Part shown: one piece after another, positions 1 to 8,007 of the stretch
Numbering within the stretch: position 1 is the first letter of the stretch
Layout of the letters: each line of letters begins with the position of its first letter
NCBI RefSeq assembly: GCF_020404405.1
Contig: NZ_JAIZDA010000027.1
Span: 1 to 47,636, forward strand
Direction: 5' to 3'
DNA: 47,636 bases
DNA from: Novosphingobium sp. FKTRR1
GTDB lineage: Bacteria; Pseudomonadota; Alphaproteobacteria; Sphingomonadales; Sphingomonadaceae
Program-made: the position numbers and the translations under genes
The notes under the pieces: generated by a model
The model's input: only the letters and a program-made list of their open reading frames with translations
The model's database searches: none
Told to the model about the DNA's origin: nothing

Positions 1-50
1 CCCGCACCTTCCCGCATATGCTTGCGGCGAGCGGTATCAGTCCAGGGCAT
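1..50 (-). CDS. IS5-family transposase, N-terminal 16 codons only
   Basis: The minus-strand frame starts at the ATG at 50-48 and runs off the window edge. The visible residues, MPWTDTARRKHMREGA, resemble the common IS5-type transposase opening (MPWT-x-T-x-R followed by a basic stretch). Too little is present for a firm assignment. The element sits at the left border of the hydrolase cluster. Confidence 0.55.
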   Translation of the reverse strand, partial: MPWTDTARRKHMREGA

Positions 51-127
51 GTGCTTCCTCCATCGTCTCGACAACGACGCTGAATCACAACCTACTGATA
101 TCGCTCAACCACTTTTCGCTCGGGCTC
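1..127 (-). mobile_element. End of an IS5-family-like insertion sequence
   Basis: On the minus strand the isoquinoline-oxidoreductase-like reading frame is lost after its Gly-Leu codons, and new sequence beginning GAGCCCGAGCG follows at about 127. About 75 bases further in, a transposase-like start appears. This is what an insertion into the oxidoreductase gene would leave. Only one end of the element lies in the window, so its terminal repeat and target duplication cannot be checked. The family call rests on the transposase N-terminus. Confidence 0.6.
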
Positions 128-222
128 TTAAGCCCGATCTCGTCGCGCAGCACCCATAGCAGTGGCATCTCGTCGGGGACGTCGACCTCGTGACGCTGGT
201 GGTTGACGGTAAGGCTGATCAT
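85..222 (-). pseudogene. Truncated isoquinoline 1-oxidoreductase-type [2Fe-2S] subunit
   Basis: The frame starts at the ATG at 222 behind an AGGAG ribosome binding site. Its first 31 residues (MISLTVN..., then DVP-x-E-MPLLWVLRDEIGL) match the N-terminus of the small [2Fe-2S] subunit of molybdenum hydroxylases of the isoquinoline 1-oxidoreductase/aldehyde dehydrogenase group. In intact members a T-G-T-K-Y-G-C-G segment with the first cluster cysteines follows. Here the frame instead enters unrelated IS-like sequence (KSPSEKW...) and stops after 14 more codons, with no cysteine ligand, so the product cannot be functional. The start, ribosome binding site and an upstream palindrome are still intact, which suggests a recent insertion. 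The large subunit that normally follows would lie outside the window. Confidence 0.75.
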
Positions 223-233
223 GGCGTGCTCCT

Positions 234-247
234 GAACAGGACTGTTC
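234..247. promoter_or_regulatory. Perfect palindrome upstream of the truncated oxidoreductase gene
   Basis: GAACAGGACTGTTC consists of two 6-base arms around GA and lies 12 bases before the start codon at 222, overlapping the region just upstream of the ribosome binding site. It could be an operator left from the original oxidoreductase operon. It does not resemble the motif shared by the hydrolase promoters. Confidence 0.35.
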
Positions 248-381
248 GAAAAGGAAGGAAACGGGGCAACGGTTGTTCTGCGATAACCTACACTGCGCAC
301 AGCGTTCTATAACCATCGGACCGGAGCCTTGCCGCAACATGGCAAAGCAGCCCTGCCGAGCATCTGGTCCCGCCCATGCGA

Positions 382-1425
382 TCAGTGCCTCGCCACGAAC
401 GCAATCGCCTGACCGATTGCGGGCCAGACCGAAATGCCATGGTTCTGCCCCGGAAAGGTGATGCATCCCGAAACGGTGTATCCGTTGGCACCATGCAACG
501 ATTTCAGCCGATCCGCCAGATCGCAGGCATTGCCGACCATGCGGGCGCCTTTGACCCCGGCTTGGATCTCGGCCTTCTTGCTTGCCATTTCAGGGGGGAG
601 ATCGGGCATGGTTTCCTCAAGCCCGCCGACTGCGATCAGCACGCGTGGGCTGGCCTTGCCGGAAGTGACCGCCGCGCTAAAGCGTGCTTCCCCGGCCAAC
701 ACCAACTTGTTGCTCCACCAGATCGACGGGCTTGCGGCGACGAAGTTGTGAAAGGCGGTGGGCTCGGTGAACAGCGCCTGCAACACCGCCAGCCCGCCCA
801 ACGAATGGCCGAACAGCGTCTGGTCCGCCTGGTTGATCGCTGTCAGCGCTGCGACGCGGGGCTTCACGTCGGTTTCGATTGTCTGCAGGAAGCCATCGAG
901 GCCATTGAAGTCGGAAGCGGAGGCGTTAACGCCGGTCGCCTTCATCCCGCTGATCGTCGTGTCATCTGCCGCCAGACTGAGGTCGCGCTGACGTTCGAAG
1001 GCCGCCGCTACCGAAAAGCGCGGGGCTGAAGCGAACATGGGCGGCAGCGGCTGATGTCGCGCGATGATCGGGTCGAACCATGCCGCATCATGAGGATAGC
1101 CGATGCCGACGACCACCAGATCGGGGCTGTTGCCATTGCCGCGCGCGGCCTCGACCACGCTGGCGAAATAGCCATAGCCGTCGAGGACATAGATTACCGG
1201 ATAGCCGCCCGGCGGAGGGGGCGTATCGGGCAGCGCCACATCGATCGAATACCGCCGTCCGTTGACGCTCGAGGCAAAGTCGATCCGCTTGGTGTCCGCT
1301 ATGCTCACTTGTGACGGATGGCCGAGTGCGGCGGCGGCACTGATGGCGGGCGCGGGATCGGCCATGGCAGGCGGCGCCGCGACCAGCGCAAATGCCGCTG
1401 ATGCCAGTGCAAGCGTTCCGGTCAT
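382..1425 (-). CDS. Exported alpha/beta-hydrolase of the putative-esterase (PF00756-like) family
   Basis: The 347-residue protein has an N-terminal signal peptide (cleavage near residue 22, A-M-A-D). An esterase-D/IroE-like fold is suggested by the PPPPGGYPVIYVLDG strand-turn near residues 70-83 and the nucleophile elbow G-H-S208-L-G-G. The likely catalytic histidine is in G-Q-N-H329-G. Such enzymes hydrolyse esters, including siderophore and acyl esters; the substrate here is unknown. The ATG overlaps the stop of the upstream amidohydrolase in an ATGA, so translation is probably coupled, and this is the last gene of the nine-gene minus-strand run. A paralogue lies at 31427-32359, sharing the PPPPGGYP and S-P-S-I-W-W motifs. 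Both sit directly beside a PF01979-type amidohydrolase, which suggests a duplicated functional pair. Confidence 0.85.
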   Translation of the reverse strand: MTGTLALASAAFALVAAPPAMADPAPAISAAAALGHPSQVSIADTKRIDFASSVNGRRYSIDVALPDTPPPPGGYPVIYVLDGYGYFASVVEAARGNGNSPDLVVVGIGYPHDAAWFDPIIARHQPLPPMFASAPRFSVAAAFERQRDLSLAADDTTISGMKATGVNASASDFNGLDGFLQTIETDVKPRVAALTAINQADQTLFGHSLGGLAVLQALFTEPTAFHNFVAASPSIWWSNKLVLAGEARFSAAVTSGKASPRVLIAVGGLEETMPDLPPEMASKKAEIQAGVKGARMVGNACDLADRLKSLHGANGYTVSGCITFPGQNHGISVWPAIGQAIAFVARH

Positions 1426-2867
1426 TGTGCCGGTGCCGTCGAGTAGGGCGGCTTGTCCTGCTTGTGGCGTGCCAGATCGACATGCCCGCCACGCACGACG
1501 ACGCGGCCGTTGACGATCACAACGTCGAGCTTTTTCAGATCCTCAAGTGCTTCATCGGGCTTGCCATCGACGATGAGCAGGTCGGCAAGTTTGCCGGTTT
1601 GCACTGTGCCCAGCCGGTCCGCCATGCCAAGGATTTCCGAATTGGTGCGGGTTGCCGTGACCAGCGCTTCGGCCGCGGTGTGGTCGAGCAAGCGGTAGTT
1701 GCGCAGTTCCTGCAAATAGGCATCGGGCAGATACCTGTACCAGCCGACAACAAGATCGGTGCCGATGCCGATCTTGACTCCGGCGTCCTGAAGCTTCTTC
1801 GCCATGGCCAGCGTGGTCGCGTTGGTTTCGGTAAAGCGGCGCGACGTCGAACCCATATAGCCGCCGCCGGCGTTGATGTACTGATAGGGCACCAACGTCA
1901 TATCCGAGCAGATGCCCTTGGCAGCCATCAGCTTCACCGTCTCGTCCGAACGGGGCAGGGGGTGCTCGACGCAATCGACCCCCGCTTCGACCGCCATGCG
2001 GGTGAAGATGGTTTCGGCATCGACTGTCACCTTTAGCCCGAGGTTGTGGGCCTCATCCACAGCGGCCTTGACCTCGTCGGGCGAGAAATGGCTGCCCAGC
2101 TTGATCAGATCGGCGCCACGCTTGAACTGCAGTCGCACGGCGGCGCGAAATCCGTCGGGACCGTTGGCTTCATAAACCGCAGCTTCGGGGTGCGTGGGCG
2201 CCGTGCGGCCACCGCCTTCGGTGCCATGTCCGCCGATGCCGGTGATCAGTTGCCCGGCCGGGAACACGCGTGGACCGGGGATGCGGCCGGCCCACACCCA
2301 TTCCTTGAGCACGAAGGGTGTTACTCCGGTCGAGCCGACGTCGCGTATCGCAGTCACGCCACTCTCGACAAAGAAACGCAGCCTTTCCGCCCCGCGCAAG
2401 GCGGCAGAGGCTTGATCGTCCTCACCATCGGCACCCGTCGCCGCGCCGCCTTCGCCATAGGTCAGGTGGGTATGCAGGTCGATCAGGCCGGGCATCACGG
2501 TCTTGCCCGCGGCGTCGATGATTTGCGCGTCCTTGGGCGCGGCGATCAACTCGCCCCCCGAGGCAATCCGCGTGATATGACCGCGCTCGATCAGGATTTG
2601 GGCCGGGTGTGCCGCCCCGCCTGTGCCGTCGAACAGCCGGGCATTGCGGATCAGGATCACGTCAGCCGGTTCGCCAAAACCCTTGGGCACCGGCACACGG
2701 CGGAGATCGTCGCTGGTCGTGTTGTCGCCGACGTACCACTGTGCGCGGTCGACTGGCTTTTCGGCGGCTGCCACGCTCGTGGTCCAGCCAACCGTTGCCA
2801 GGATGATGGCGGACAGGGCGGTTTTGCGCATGCGGCGGAACTCTGGTCTGGAGGAGGGAATTGTCAT
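1422..2867 (-). CDS. Exported metal-dependent amidohydrolase (prolidase/imidazolonepropionase-like), altered ligand set
   Basis: This 481-residue protein of the amidohydrolase superfamily has a signal peptide (hydrophobic core about 17-35). The start at 2867 makes an ATGA overlap with the S9 peptidase gene; an in-frame ATG at 2831 lacks a clear ribosome binding site. The beta-barrel motifs are H132-T-H134 after PGLIDL, the candidate carboxylated lysine K256 (L-I-K-L-G), H302 in C-V-E-H, and D371 in G-I-G-T-D. Where relatives carry a metal-binding His (H-A-H/H-A-E), this protein has V-D283-A-E285. The neighbouring homologue at 32413 keeps the His at this place. Related enzymes split dipeptides such as Xaa-Pro or N-acyl amino acids. 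The missing His may mean a one-metal or altered site. Confidence 0.85.
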   Translation of the reverse strand: MTIPSSRPEFRRMRKTALSAIILATVGWTTSVAAAEKPVDRAQWYVGDNTTSDDLRRVPVPKGFGEPADVILIRNARLFDGTGGAAHPAQILIERGHITRIASGGELIAAPKDAQIIDAAGKTVMPGLIDLHTHLTYGEGGAATGADGEDDQASAALRGAERLRFFVESGVTAIRDVGSTGVTPFVLKEWVWAGRIPGPRVFPAGQLITGIGGHGTEGGGRTAPTHPEAAVYEANGPDGFRAAVRLQFKRGADLIKLGSHFSPDEVKAAVDEAHNLGLKVTVDAETIFTRMAVEAGVDCVEHPLPRSDETVKLMAAKGICSDMTLVPYQYINAGGGYMGSTSRRFTETNATTLAMAKKLQDAGVKIGIGTDLVVGWYRYLPDAYLQELRNYRLLDHTAAEALVTATRTNSEILGMADRLGTVQTGKLADLLIVDGKPDEALEDLKKLDVVIVNGRVVVRGGHVDLARHKQDKPPYSTAPAQ

Positions 2868-5317
2868 TGCGGCTTGACCTTTGCGAGATCGAATTCCTCG
2901 GGCGGTTCGGCCTTGATCAGGTTGCGCACGAAATAATCAAATACGCGGCGCAACGGATAGCCATAGGACGCAAGCGCGGTGTGCCCGGCATTGGGCACGA
3001 TCATCAGGTCAAAGTCCTTGTTCGCCTTGATCAGTGCATCGACCACCTGAAGCGTCAGTGACGGCATGACATTCGCATCCATGTCGCCATGTGCCAGCAA
3101 CAGCTTGCCCTTGAGGTGCGAGGCGAGCGACGCATTGGCCGCAGCGGTGTAGTTATCGCCGACTTCGGGGCCGTTGAAGGTCTCGCCCCAGATCGCGATG
3201 TAGCCGCGCTGGTCATGGTTGCCGGCATCTGCCACGCCCACCTTGAAGAAATCAGGATAAGTGAACATCGCGTGCGTCGTCGCATAGCCCCCACCAGAGG
3301 CACCGAAAATTCCGACGCGATCTGGATCCATATAGGCACGTTGTGCTGCCAACTGCCGGATCGCTGCGACATGGTCGTCAAGATGGCCGGCCTGCGCCAG
3401 CCCGCCATAGGATTCGTCGTGAAACGCCTTTGAGCGGCCGTGTGAGCCTCGCCCGTCGACCGTTATCACGATCATGCCGAGTTCGGCCATCGCCTGCGGC
3501 AGCATCGGGTCGAACACAACAGCAGCCCGGTTCGGGTGCGAGCGATGGCTCTGCGGTCCGGGATAGATGCTGTCGAGCACGGGATAGCGCCTGGCCGGAT
3601 CAAAATTGCTTGGCTTGATGATGTTGCCATAAAGCACGGTCTTGCCATCGGCCGCCAGCACCTGAAACCGCTCGGGCGTGGGCACGCCGACCTTTGCCAG
3701 CGGCGTCGGATCGGCCTGTTCGATCTGTGCCACCACTTTGCCGTCGGCCCGGCGCAGCACCGTAGTTGGCCACAAGTCCGTCCGCGCGTAAGTGTCGAGG
3801 AAGTAGCGCCCCGAAGGCGAAAACCCGTAACTTGTCGACGGATCGGGCTGTCCCGGCATCTGCACTGGCAAGGGCGGTGTAGCCTGCGCAGAAGCCACCT
3901 CGTGATCGGCCCCCTCGGGGGTCAGCAGCGTCATCGCACCGCTTTTCAGGCTGACGCGGTAAAGCTGGCGAAAATAGGGATCGAGGCCGCGGGTATTCTC
4001 GTTGGCGGCGATCACGATCGTGTCATGGGCAGGGTCCAGTCGCACCACGTTGCGCACGGTGAACGGACCTTGCGTGAGTGGGCGCTTGAGCTTGCCCGTA
4101 CTGTCATAAAGGTACAAATGGCCGAAACCGGTGCGTTCCGAAAACCAGATCACATCGCCGTTGTCCTGCGGATAGACCATCGGCTGTTCGCCTATCGACC
4201 CAAATTCGACAAACGTCTTGCCGGTTTCGCTGATCAGGCGCCGTGTCTTGCCGGTATTGGCGTCGATCAGGTCCAGCAACTTGGTCTTGAGGTAACGCGT
4301 GCGCGAGGCAAGATAGACCGATTTGCTGTCTTTCGACCAGATCACCTCGTGCGCCAGGACCGGCCCGAGGAACAGATCGGGGATTGGCGCCATGTCGACT
4401 TTTTGCGCCGCGCGGCTGGCAAGATCGAAGATCCATGGCTCGGCCATCGGTATGTCGGGATCGTTGGGCATGGCCGAGCGCCACGTGTAGCTGATCGGGC
4501 GGACCGTTCCGTCGGTCGGCGTGGATTGGATGATCGTGACTTCTCGCACTTTGCGCTCGTCAACGCGAAAGCTCAGAATCTTGCGGCTGTCGGGCGACCA
4601 CGCGATCTCAAGCGGAGCGGGCGGGCCAGGTGGAACCGACTTGTGCGACCATGCGATCACGTTGGACGGGGTCACCGCCTGGCCACCGCCAGCCAGGTTG
4701 CCGCGCAGGCCTTCGGTTTCCTGACCGTACCCGTAATAAGGCTCTGCGTCCGAGGTCAGCGCGAACGACTGCGCACCGTCAGTTGACCTGACCCAGATGT
4801 TCCCGTCCTTGATGAATGCCAGCCACTTGCCGTCTGGCGAGGCGACGGCATCGAACGCGGTACGTGGTGCGTCCACCCCATCGCAATGGGCGGCAACCGT
4901 CGAACAAGTCCAGTACTTGCCGGTAGCAAGGAACCGGATCGCTTGCGGGGAAACCTCGTCATAGTCGGGGAAGGGCAGCTTGTCCGCCTCGACCGGCTTG
5001 CCCAGCGCGGCAGACAGCCCCGCAGCCACGACTTTGGCGTCGAACGCGGCGCTTGCCTTGCCGGTGGCGGCGTCGACGGAGATGAACGTGGCGCGGTCGT
5101 CGGCCAGCTCCTTGCGGTAGGTGAAACGATCGCGCGGACTATTGCGCCAATGCGGCGTGACTTTGGCATTCAGCAGATAATGCGACCGATATTGTGGAAA
5201 GAACTGCGCCGCGCGCTCGTAATCCCTGGCCTCTACGCGCTCGGGCGCTGCTTGCGCGGGAAGTGCGGTTGTCGTCAAAGCGCCCACCGTCAAGCCAACC
5301 CAAATGGCTGATCGCAT
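2864..5317 (-). CDS. Exported S9 family prolyl oligopeptidase (DPP-IV-like)
   Basis: The 817-residue serine peptidase has an N-terminal beta-propeller (DPP-IV N-terminal type, roughly residues 80-540) and a C-terminal alpha/beta-hydrolase domain. In the longest frame the triad is S691 (G-A-S-G-G-G-Y), D764 (G-D-M-D-A-N) and H796 (N-A-G-H-T), 17 less in the preferred numbering. I chose the ATG at 5317, not the frame opening at 5368, because it begins a normal signal peptide ending in A-Q-A and has GGGGGA ten bases upstream. Such enzymes remove dipeptides from peptide N-termini in the periplasm. The gene overlaps the downstream amidohydrolase start by ATGA. The ~90-base gap upstream holds a palindromic operator-like site, so this gene may begin a sub-operon. 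Confidence 0.9.
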   Translation of the reverse strand: MRSAIWVGLTVGALTTTALPAQAAPERVEARDYERAAQFFPQYRSHYLLNAKVTPHWRNSPRDRFTYRKELADDRATFISVDAATGKASAAFDAKVVAAGLSAALGKPVEADKLPFPDYDEVSPQAIRFLATGKYWTCSTVAAHCDGVDAPRTAFDAVASPDGKWLAFIKDGNIWVRSTDGAQSFALTSDAEPYYGYGQETEGLRGNLAGGGQAVTPSNVIAWSHKSVPPGPPAPLEIAWSPDSRKILSFRVDERKVREVTIIQSTPTDGTVRPISYTWRSAMPNDPDIPMAEPWIFDLASRAAQKVDMAPIPDLFLGPVLAHEVIWSKDSKSVYLASRTRYLKTKLLDLIDANTGKTRRLISETGKTFVEFGSIGEQPMVYPQDNGDVIWFSERTGFGHLYLYDSTGKLKRPLTQGPFTVRNVVRLDPAHDTIVIAANENTRGLDPYFRQLYRVSLKSGAMTLLTPEGADHEVASAQATPPLPVQMPGQPDPSTSYGFSPSGRYFLDTYARTDLWPTTVLRRADGKVVAQIEQADPTPLAKVGVPTPERFQVLAADGKTVLYGNIIKPSNFDPARRYPVLDSIYPGPQSHRSHPNRAAVVFDPMLPQAMAELGMIVITVDGRGSHGRSKAFHDESYGGLAQAGHLDDHVAAIRQLAAQRAYMDPDRVGIFGASGGGYATTHAMFTYPDFFKVGVADAGNHDQRGYIAIWGETFNGPEVGDNYTAAANASLASHLKGKLLLAHGDMDANVMPSLTLQVVDALIKANKDFDLMIVPNAGHTALASYGYPLRRVFDYFVRNLIKAEPPEEFDLAKVKPQ

Positions 5318-5378
5318 CCTGCATGTTCCCCCAAACAAGCGCGCACAAACCATCACGGCAGAGCGCATTTTACAATGA

Positions 5379-5403
5379 ATTTTCCAATCGGGATTGGACT
5401 ATC
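5379..5403 (-). promoter_or_regulatory. Palindromic operator-like site before the S9 peptidase gene
   Basis: The plus strand reads ATTTTCCAATCGGGATTGG then ACTATC; the core TCCAATC-GG-GATTGGA is a perfect 7-base inverted repeat (5383-5398). The same core in less symmetrical form lies in the promoters before 15570, 20320, 26437 and 42460. No good TTGACA box accompanies it here on either strand, so it may be an internal regulator site in the minus-strand operon. It lies between the stop of the M81 gene (5409) and the peptidase start. Confidence 0.55.
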
Positions 5404-5408
5404 CCGTT

Positions 5409-6962
5409 TCATCCGGTCGCTATGGCGTCGATCGACCTCGATGAACGGGGCACGATCACCGGAACGGGCGCGCCGGATTCAGCCCAAGGGTCCGATACCT
5501 TCGGGAAAAAGCAGGGGGCGCGTTTGGTGTAGGGGATCGTGGCAAAATCCATGCCCATCGTACCTGGCGAACGCACATGCCAGATATGGTCGGCACCGGG
5601 GCGGAATCCGGCCTGATAATGGTTGCTCGACTTGACCACGATCAGGCGCTTGTCGTCGAGCCGGATACCAAGCCCGGTAAACGCATCGGGCTCGAACACC
5701 TGCGTGCGCACCGAACAGACCGCGATATCGAGGCCATTATGGCGCAACCAGACCGAACGGCCCATCGGCTGGCGTTGGCCAAAGACGCCTTGGCTGTGGT
5801 CTTCGACCACGCCCATGACTTCGACCGCAAGGTCCACGGGCTGCCCAGACCAAGGACCGCATTTCCCGCCCAGACGCACCTGCAGATGCGCCCCCGTTCC
5901 GGCATCGGCACAGACTTGCGCCACCAGCGGATCCCAGAAGGCGCCGATCACCGCGTCGGTCACCCCGCGTTCCAGCATCGCGGCCAGAAAGAACGTGCTG
6001 TCGCCCGACGCACCGCCACCTGGATTGTCGGCAAAGTCGCCCAGTACGATCCGGCCGTTCAGGCTTCGCGCCTTGTCGAGTGACGTTGCGATATCGGGAT
6101 ATCGCGGCATGAGCGTCTCGCGCAAGTCGTAAAGCCGCGATGCAAACCTGCTGGCAACCGCCGCTGCCCTATCGGCATCGGCATCGGAATAGACAAGCAC
6201 GCGCGTGCCTACATCTGCGGTGTCCGCCCAGGGGAAACCGTGCGCGATGCTGACCGAAAGCACCGGCGCAGCCGCCTCGGCAGCCTTCATTTCGGCGACA
6301 ATATCGGACATTGGCGGATCGAATGTCGGGTAGAAGCCGATTACCTTGAGGTCGATAAGCGCCGCCACCGGCTGAATCCTGCCCGATGCGGCGCGCAGGC
6401 ACAGATCATAGAGTTCGTGCGCGCGATCCTCGAAATCGACATGCGGATATTCCTTGCCGATCACCACAAGGTCGGCTTGCGCCACCATCGTGTGGGTCAG
6501 GTGGCAATGCGGGTCGAGTTCGATCCCGATCACTGCGTTGGGTACGATCGTCCGCACCCGCGAGATGATATCCCCCTCGCAATCGTCGTACCCTTGCGCG
6601 ACCATCGCGCCGTGCAGCATCAGCAGCACCACATCGATGCGGCCCGCTTCGGACAAGTCGGCAAGGGCCAAGTCGTCAAGGATGGTATCGCGCAACTTTT
6701 CGTAGGCGCTGCGCACCGTGATACCCGAGGGCTGGGCGCTGGCGAACAGGCTTTCGACGATGTCGTGGCCGTCGGCCTCGCCCCGATTGCGGAACACGCT
6801 GAGCGGTCCTGACAACGGGGTTGCCCCGGTTCTGGACGAATTGCGCGTCAAGCCGTTCTCGGCAAATCCGGACATGCCGGTCGGGAACGGGGCGAAGGTG
6901 TTGGTTTCGGTAGCAATACCGCCGATGAAAATGCGCAATTTACGAAGCTCATGCGTGCTCAT
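5409..6962 (-). CDS. M81 family metallopeptidase (MlrC/DUF1485 type)
   Basis: The 517-residue protein has no signal peptide and is probably cytoplasmic. The N-terminal domain carries the M81 metal-site pattern: E19 (A-T-E-T-N-T-F), H117 (L-H-G-A-M), D150-x-H152 (L-D-P-H-C-H-L) and H174 (E-Y-P-H-V-D). A C-terminal MlrC-type domain follows (G-D-F-A-D-N-P-G-G-G-A near residue 310). The founding member, MlrC of microcystin-degrading sphingomonads, cleaves the linear tetrapeptide at Adda-isoGlu, and other family members act on small or unusual peptides. The start ATG overlaps the stop of the preceding beta-lactamase-like gene (ATGA). MlrA-like integral-membrane protease genes were not found in the window, so this is not a standard mlr cluster. 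The natural substrate is unknown. Confidence 0.9.
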   Translation of the reverse strand: MSTHELRKLRIFIGGIATETNTFAPFPTGMSGFAENGLTRNSSRTGATPLSGPLSVFRNRGEADGHDIVESLFASAQPSGITVRSAYEKLRDTILDDLALADLSEAGRIDVVLLMLHGAMVAQGYDDCEGDIISRVRTIVPNAVIGIELDPHCHLTHTMVAQADLVVIGKEYPHVDFEDRAHELYDLCLRAASGRIQPVAALIDLKVIGFYPTFDPPMSDIVAEMKAAEAAAPVLSVSIAHGFPWADTADVGTRVLVYSDADADRAAAVASRFASRLYDLRETLMPRYPDIATSLDKARSLNGRIVLGDFADNPGGGASGDSTFFLAAMLERGVTDAVIGAFWDPLVAQVCADAGTGAHLQVRLGGKCGPWSGQPVDLAVEVMGVVEDHSQGVFGQRQPMGRSVWLRHNGLDIAVCSVRTQVFEPDAFTGLGIRLDDKRLIVVKSSNHYQAGFRPGADHIWHVRSPGTMGMDFATIPYTKRAPCFFPKVSDPWAESGAPVPVIVPRSSRSIDAIATG

Positions 6963-7984
6963 GGGCGGGTATCCGCGTTGCGAAACAGGAAATAATCGCG
7001 CACCGATCGGCCGATCTGCGCGATCGTCTGTTCCCGCTGGTCCATGGTCGCGTCGCTGCCCTTGATGAATACCGCAAGCACCACTTGCCCGGCCTTGCCC
7101 GGCAATGTGACCACCCCGACATCGTTGACCGTACCGCCGATCGTACCAGTCTTGTGTGCAACCGGGCTGTCAGCGGGCATTTGCCCACGCAGGCGCCCAG
7201 CGCCGGTGCGACAGCGGCCCATCATTGCGATCAGGATCTTGTTGGAAGCAGGCAACAGGGCCGCGCCGGACCAGATCCGGGTCAGCAGATGTCCCATCGC
7301 GCGTGGCGAGGTGCTGTCACGAAGATCGTTATCAAATGCGGGGTTAGGTCCGTTATCGAGTCTTGCCAGTTCAGGATGTGCGGCAAATTTCGCGACCATT
7401 GCCTGATGGAACGGGCCAGCATCCGCGCTGACGCCATAGTAGCGCCGGATGATCTCGTCGGTCCCGCCATCGACGCTGAACGCATCGACTCCTTGTGCCC
7501 GAACCCATGCATTTACCGCAGCGGGCCCACCCGCCAGCCGCAACATGACATCGGTGGCGGTGTTGTCGCTTTCGGTCAGCATCAGTTCGAGCAGGTTGTA
7601 GACCGACAAGCTGACACCCGGGTGGATGAAGCGGTCCTGGATCACTTCGGAATCGACCATCTCGTCCAGCGTGATCGGGATCATCCGGTCAAGGCTGACG
7701 GAACCGTCGTCGACCCGCTTGAGCACCGCACCGGCCACTGCGACCTTGAACGTGCTGGCCATCGGAAACCGGGCATCGGGGTTCAGCAGCACGCTTGGTC
7801 CGGTGCCATCAAGCCGCCAAGCGGCAACGCCGACCACGCCCGTCGAACCCGCCCCGGTCTTGGCCAGAGCGGCGATGTCGCTGGTCACCGGGTCGGCGTC
7901 CACCCCGGCCATCGCGGTGTCAGAGGCAAGCAAGGCGAGTGCGCCCGCAAGGACTACGGTAAACGCATGGCGGGCGCTGGTCAT
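6959..7984 (-). CDS. Exported class A beta-lactamase-like serine hydrolase lacking the omega-loop Glu
   Basis: The fold motifs of class A enzymes are present (numbering from the longest frame, TTG at 8011): S86-T-F-K89, S148-D-N150 and K287-T-G289. The segment matching the omega loop (R-L-D to R-D-S-T-S-P, about residues 217-236) is about three residues shorter than in TEM-type enzymes and contains no glutamate, so the general base that deacylates penicilloyl-enzyme (Glu166) is missing. It is therefore more likely a peptidase or esterase than a resistance gene. I prefer the ATG at 7984, which begins a good signal peptide (cleavage after A-M-A), over the TTG at 8011 that overlaps the upstream stop as TTGA. 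The stop overlaps the M81 start. Confidence 0.85.
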   Translation of the reverse strand: MTSARHAFTVVLAGALALLASDTAMAGVDADPVTSDIAALAKTGAGSTGVVGVAAWRLDGTGPSVLLNPDARFPMASTFKVAVAGAVLKRVDDGSVSLDRMIPITLDEMVDSEVIQDRFIHPGVSLSVYNLLELMLTESDNTATDVMLRLAGGPAAVNAWVRAQGVDAFSVDGGTDEIIRRYYGVSADAGPFHQAMVAKFAAHPELARLDNGPNPAFDNDLRDSTSPRAMGHLLTRIWSGAALLPASNKILIAMMGRCRTGAGRLRGQMPADSPVAHKTGTIGGTVNDVGVVTLPGKAGQVVLAVFIKGSDATMDQREQTIAQIGRSVRDYFLFRNADTRP

Positions 7985-8007
7985 CGGTGCGGTTACCTTC
8001 ACCCGAT

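Noticed and set aside
2046..2936. Long open frame opposite the amidohydrolase gene
   Set aside because: It is antisense to a gene with clear motifs, a signal peptide and coupled starts; high-GC codon bias keeps such frames open.
6959..7984. Reading the class A-like gene as an antibiotic-resistance gene
   Set aside because: The omega-loop glutamate is missing and the context is peptide catabolism.
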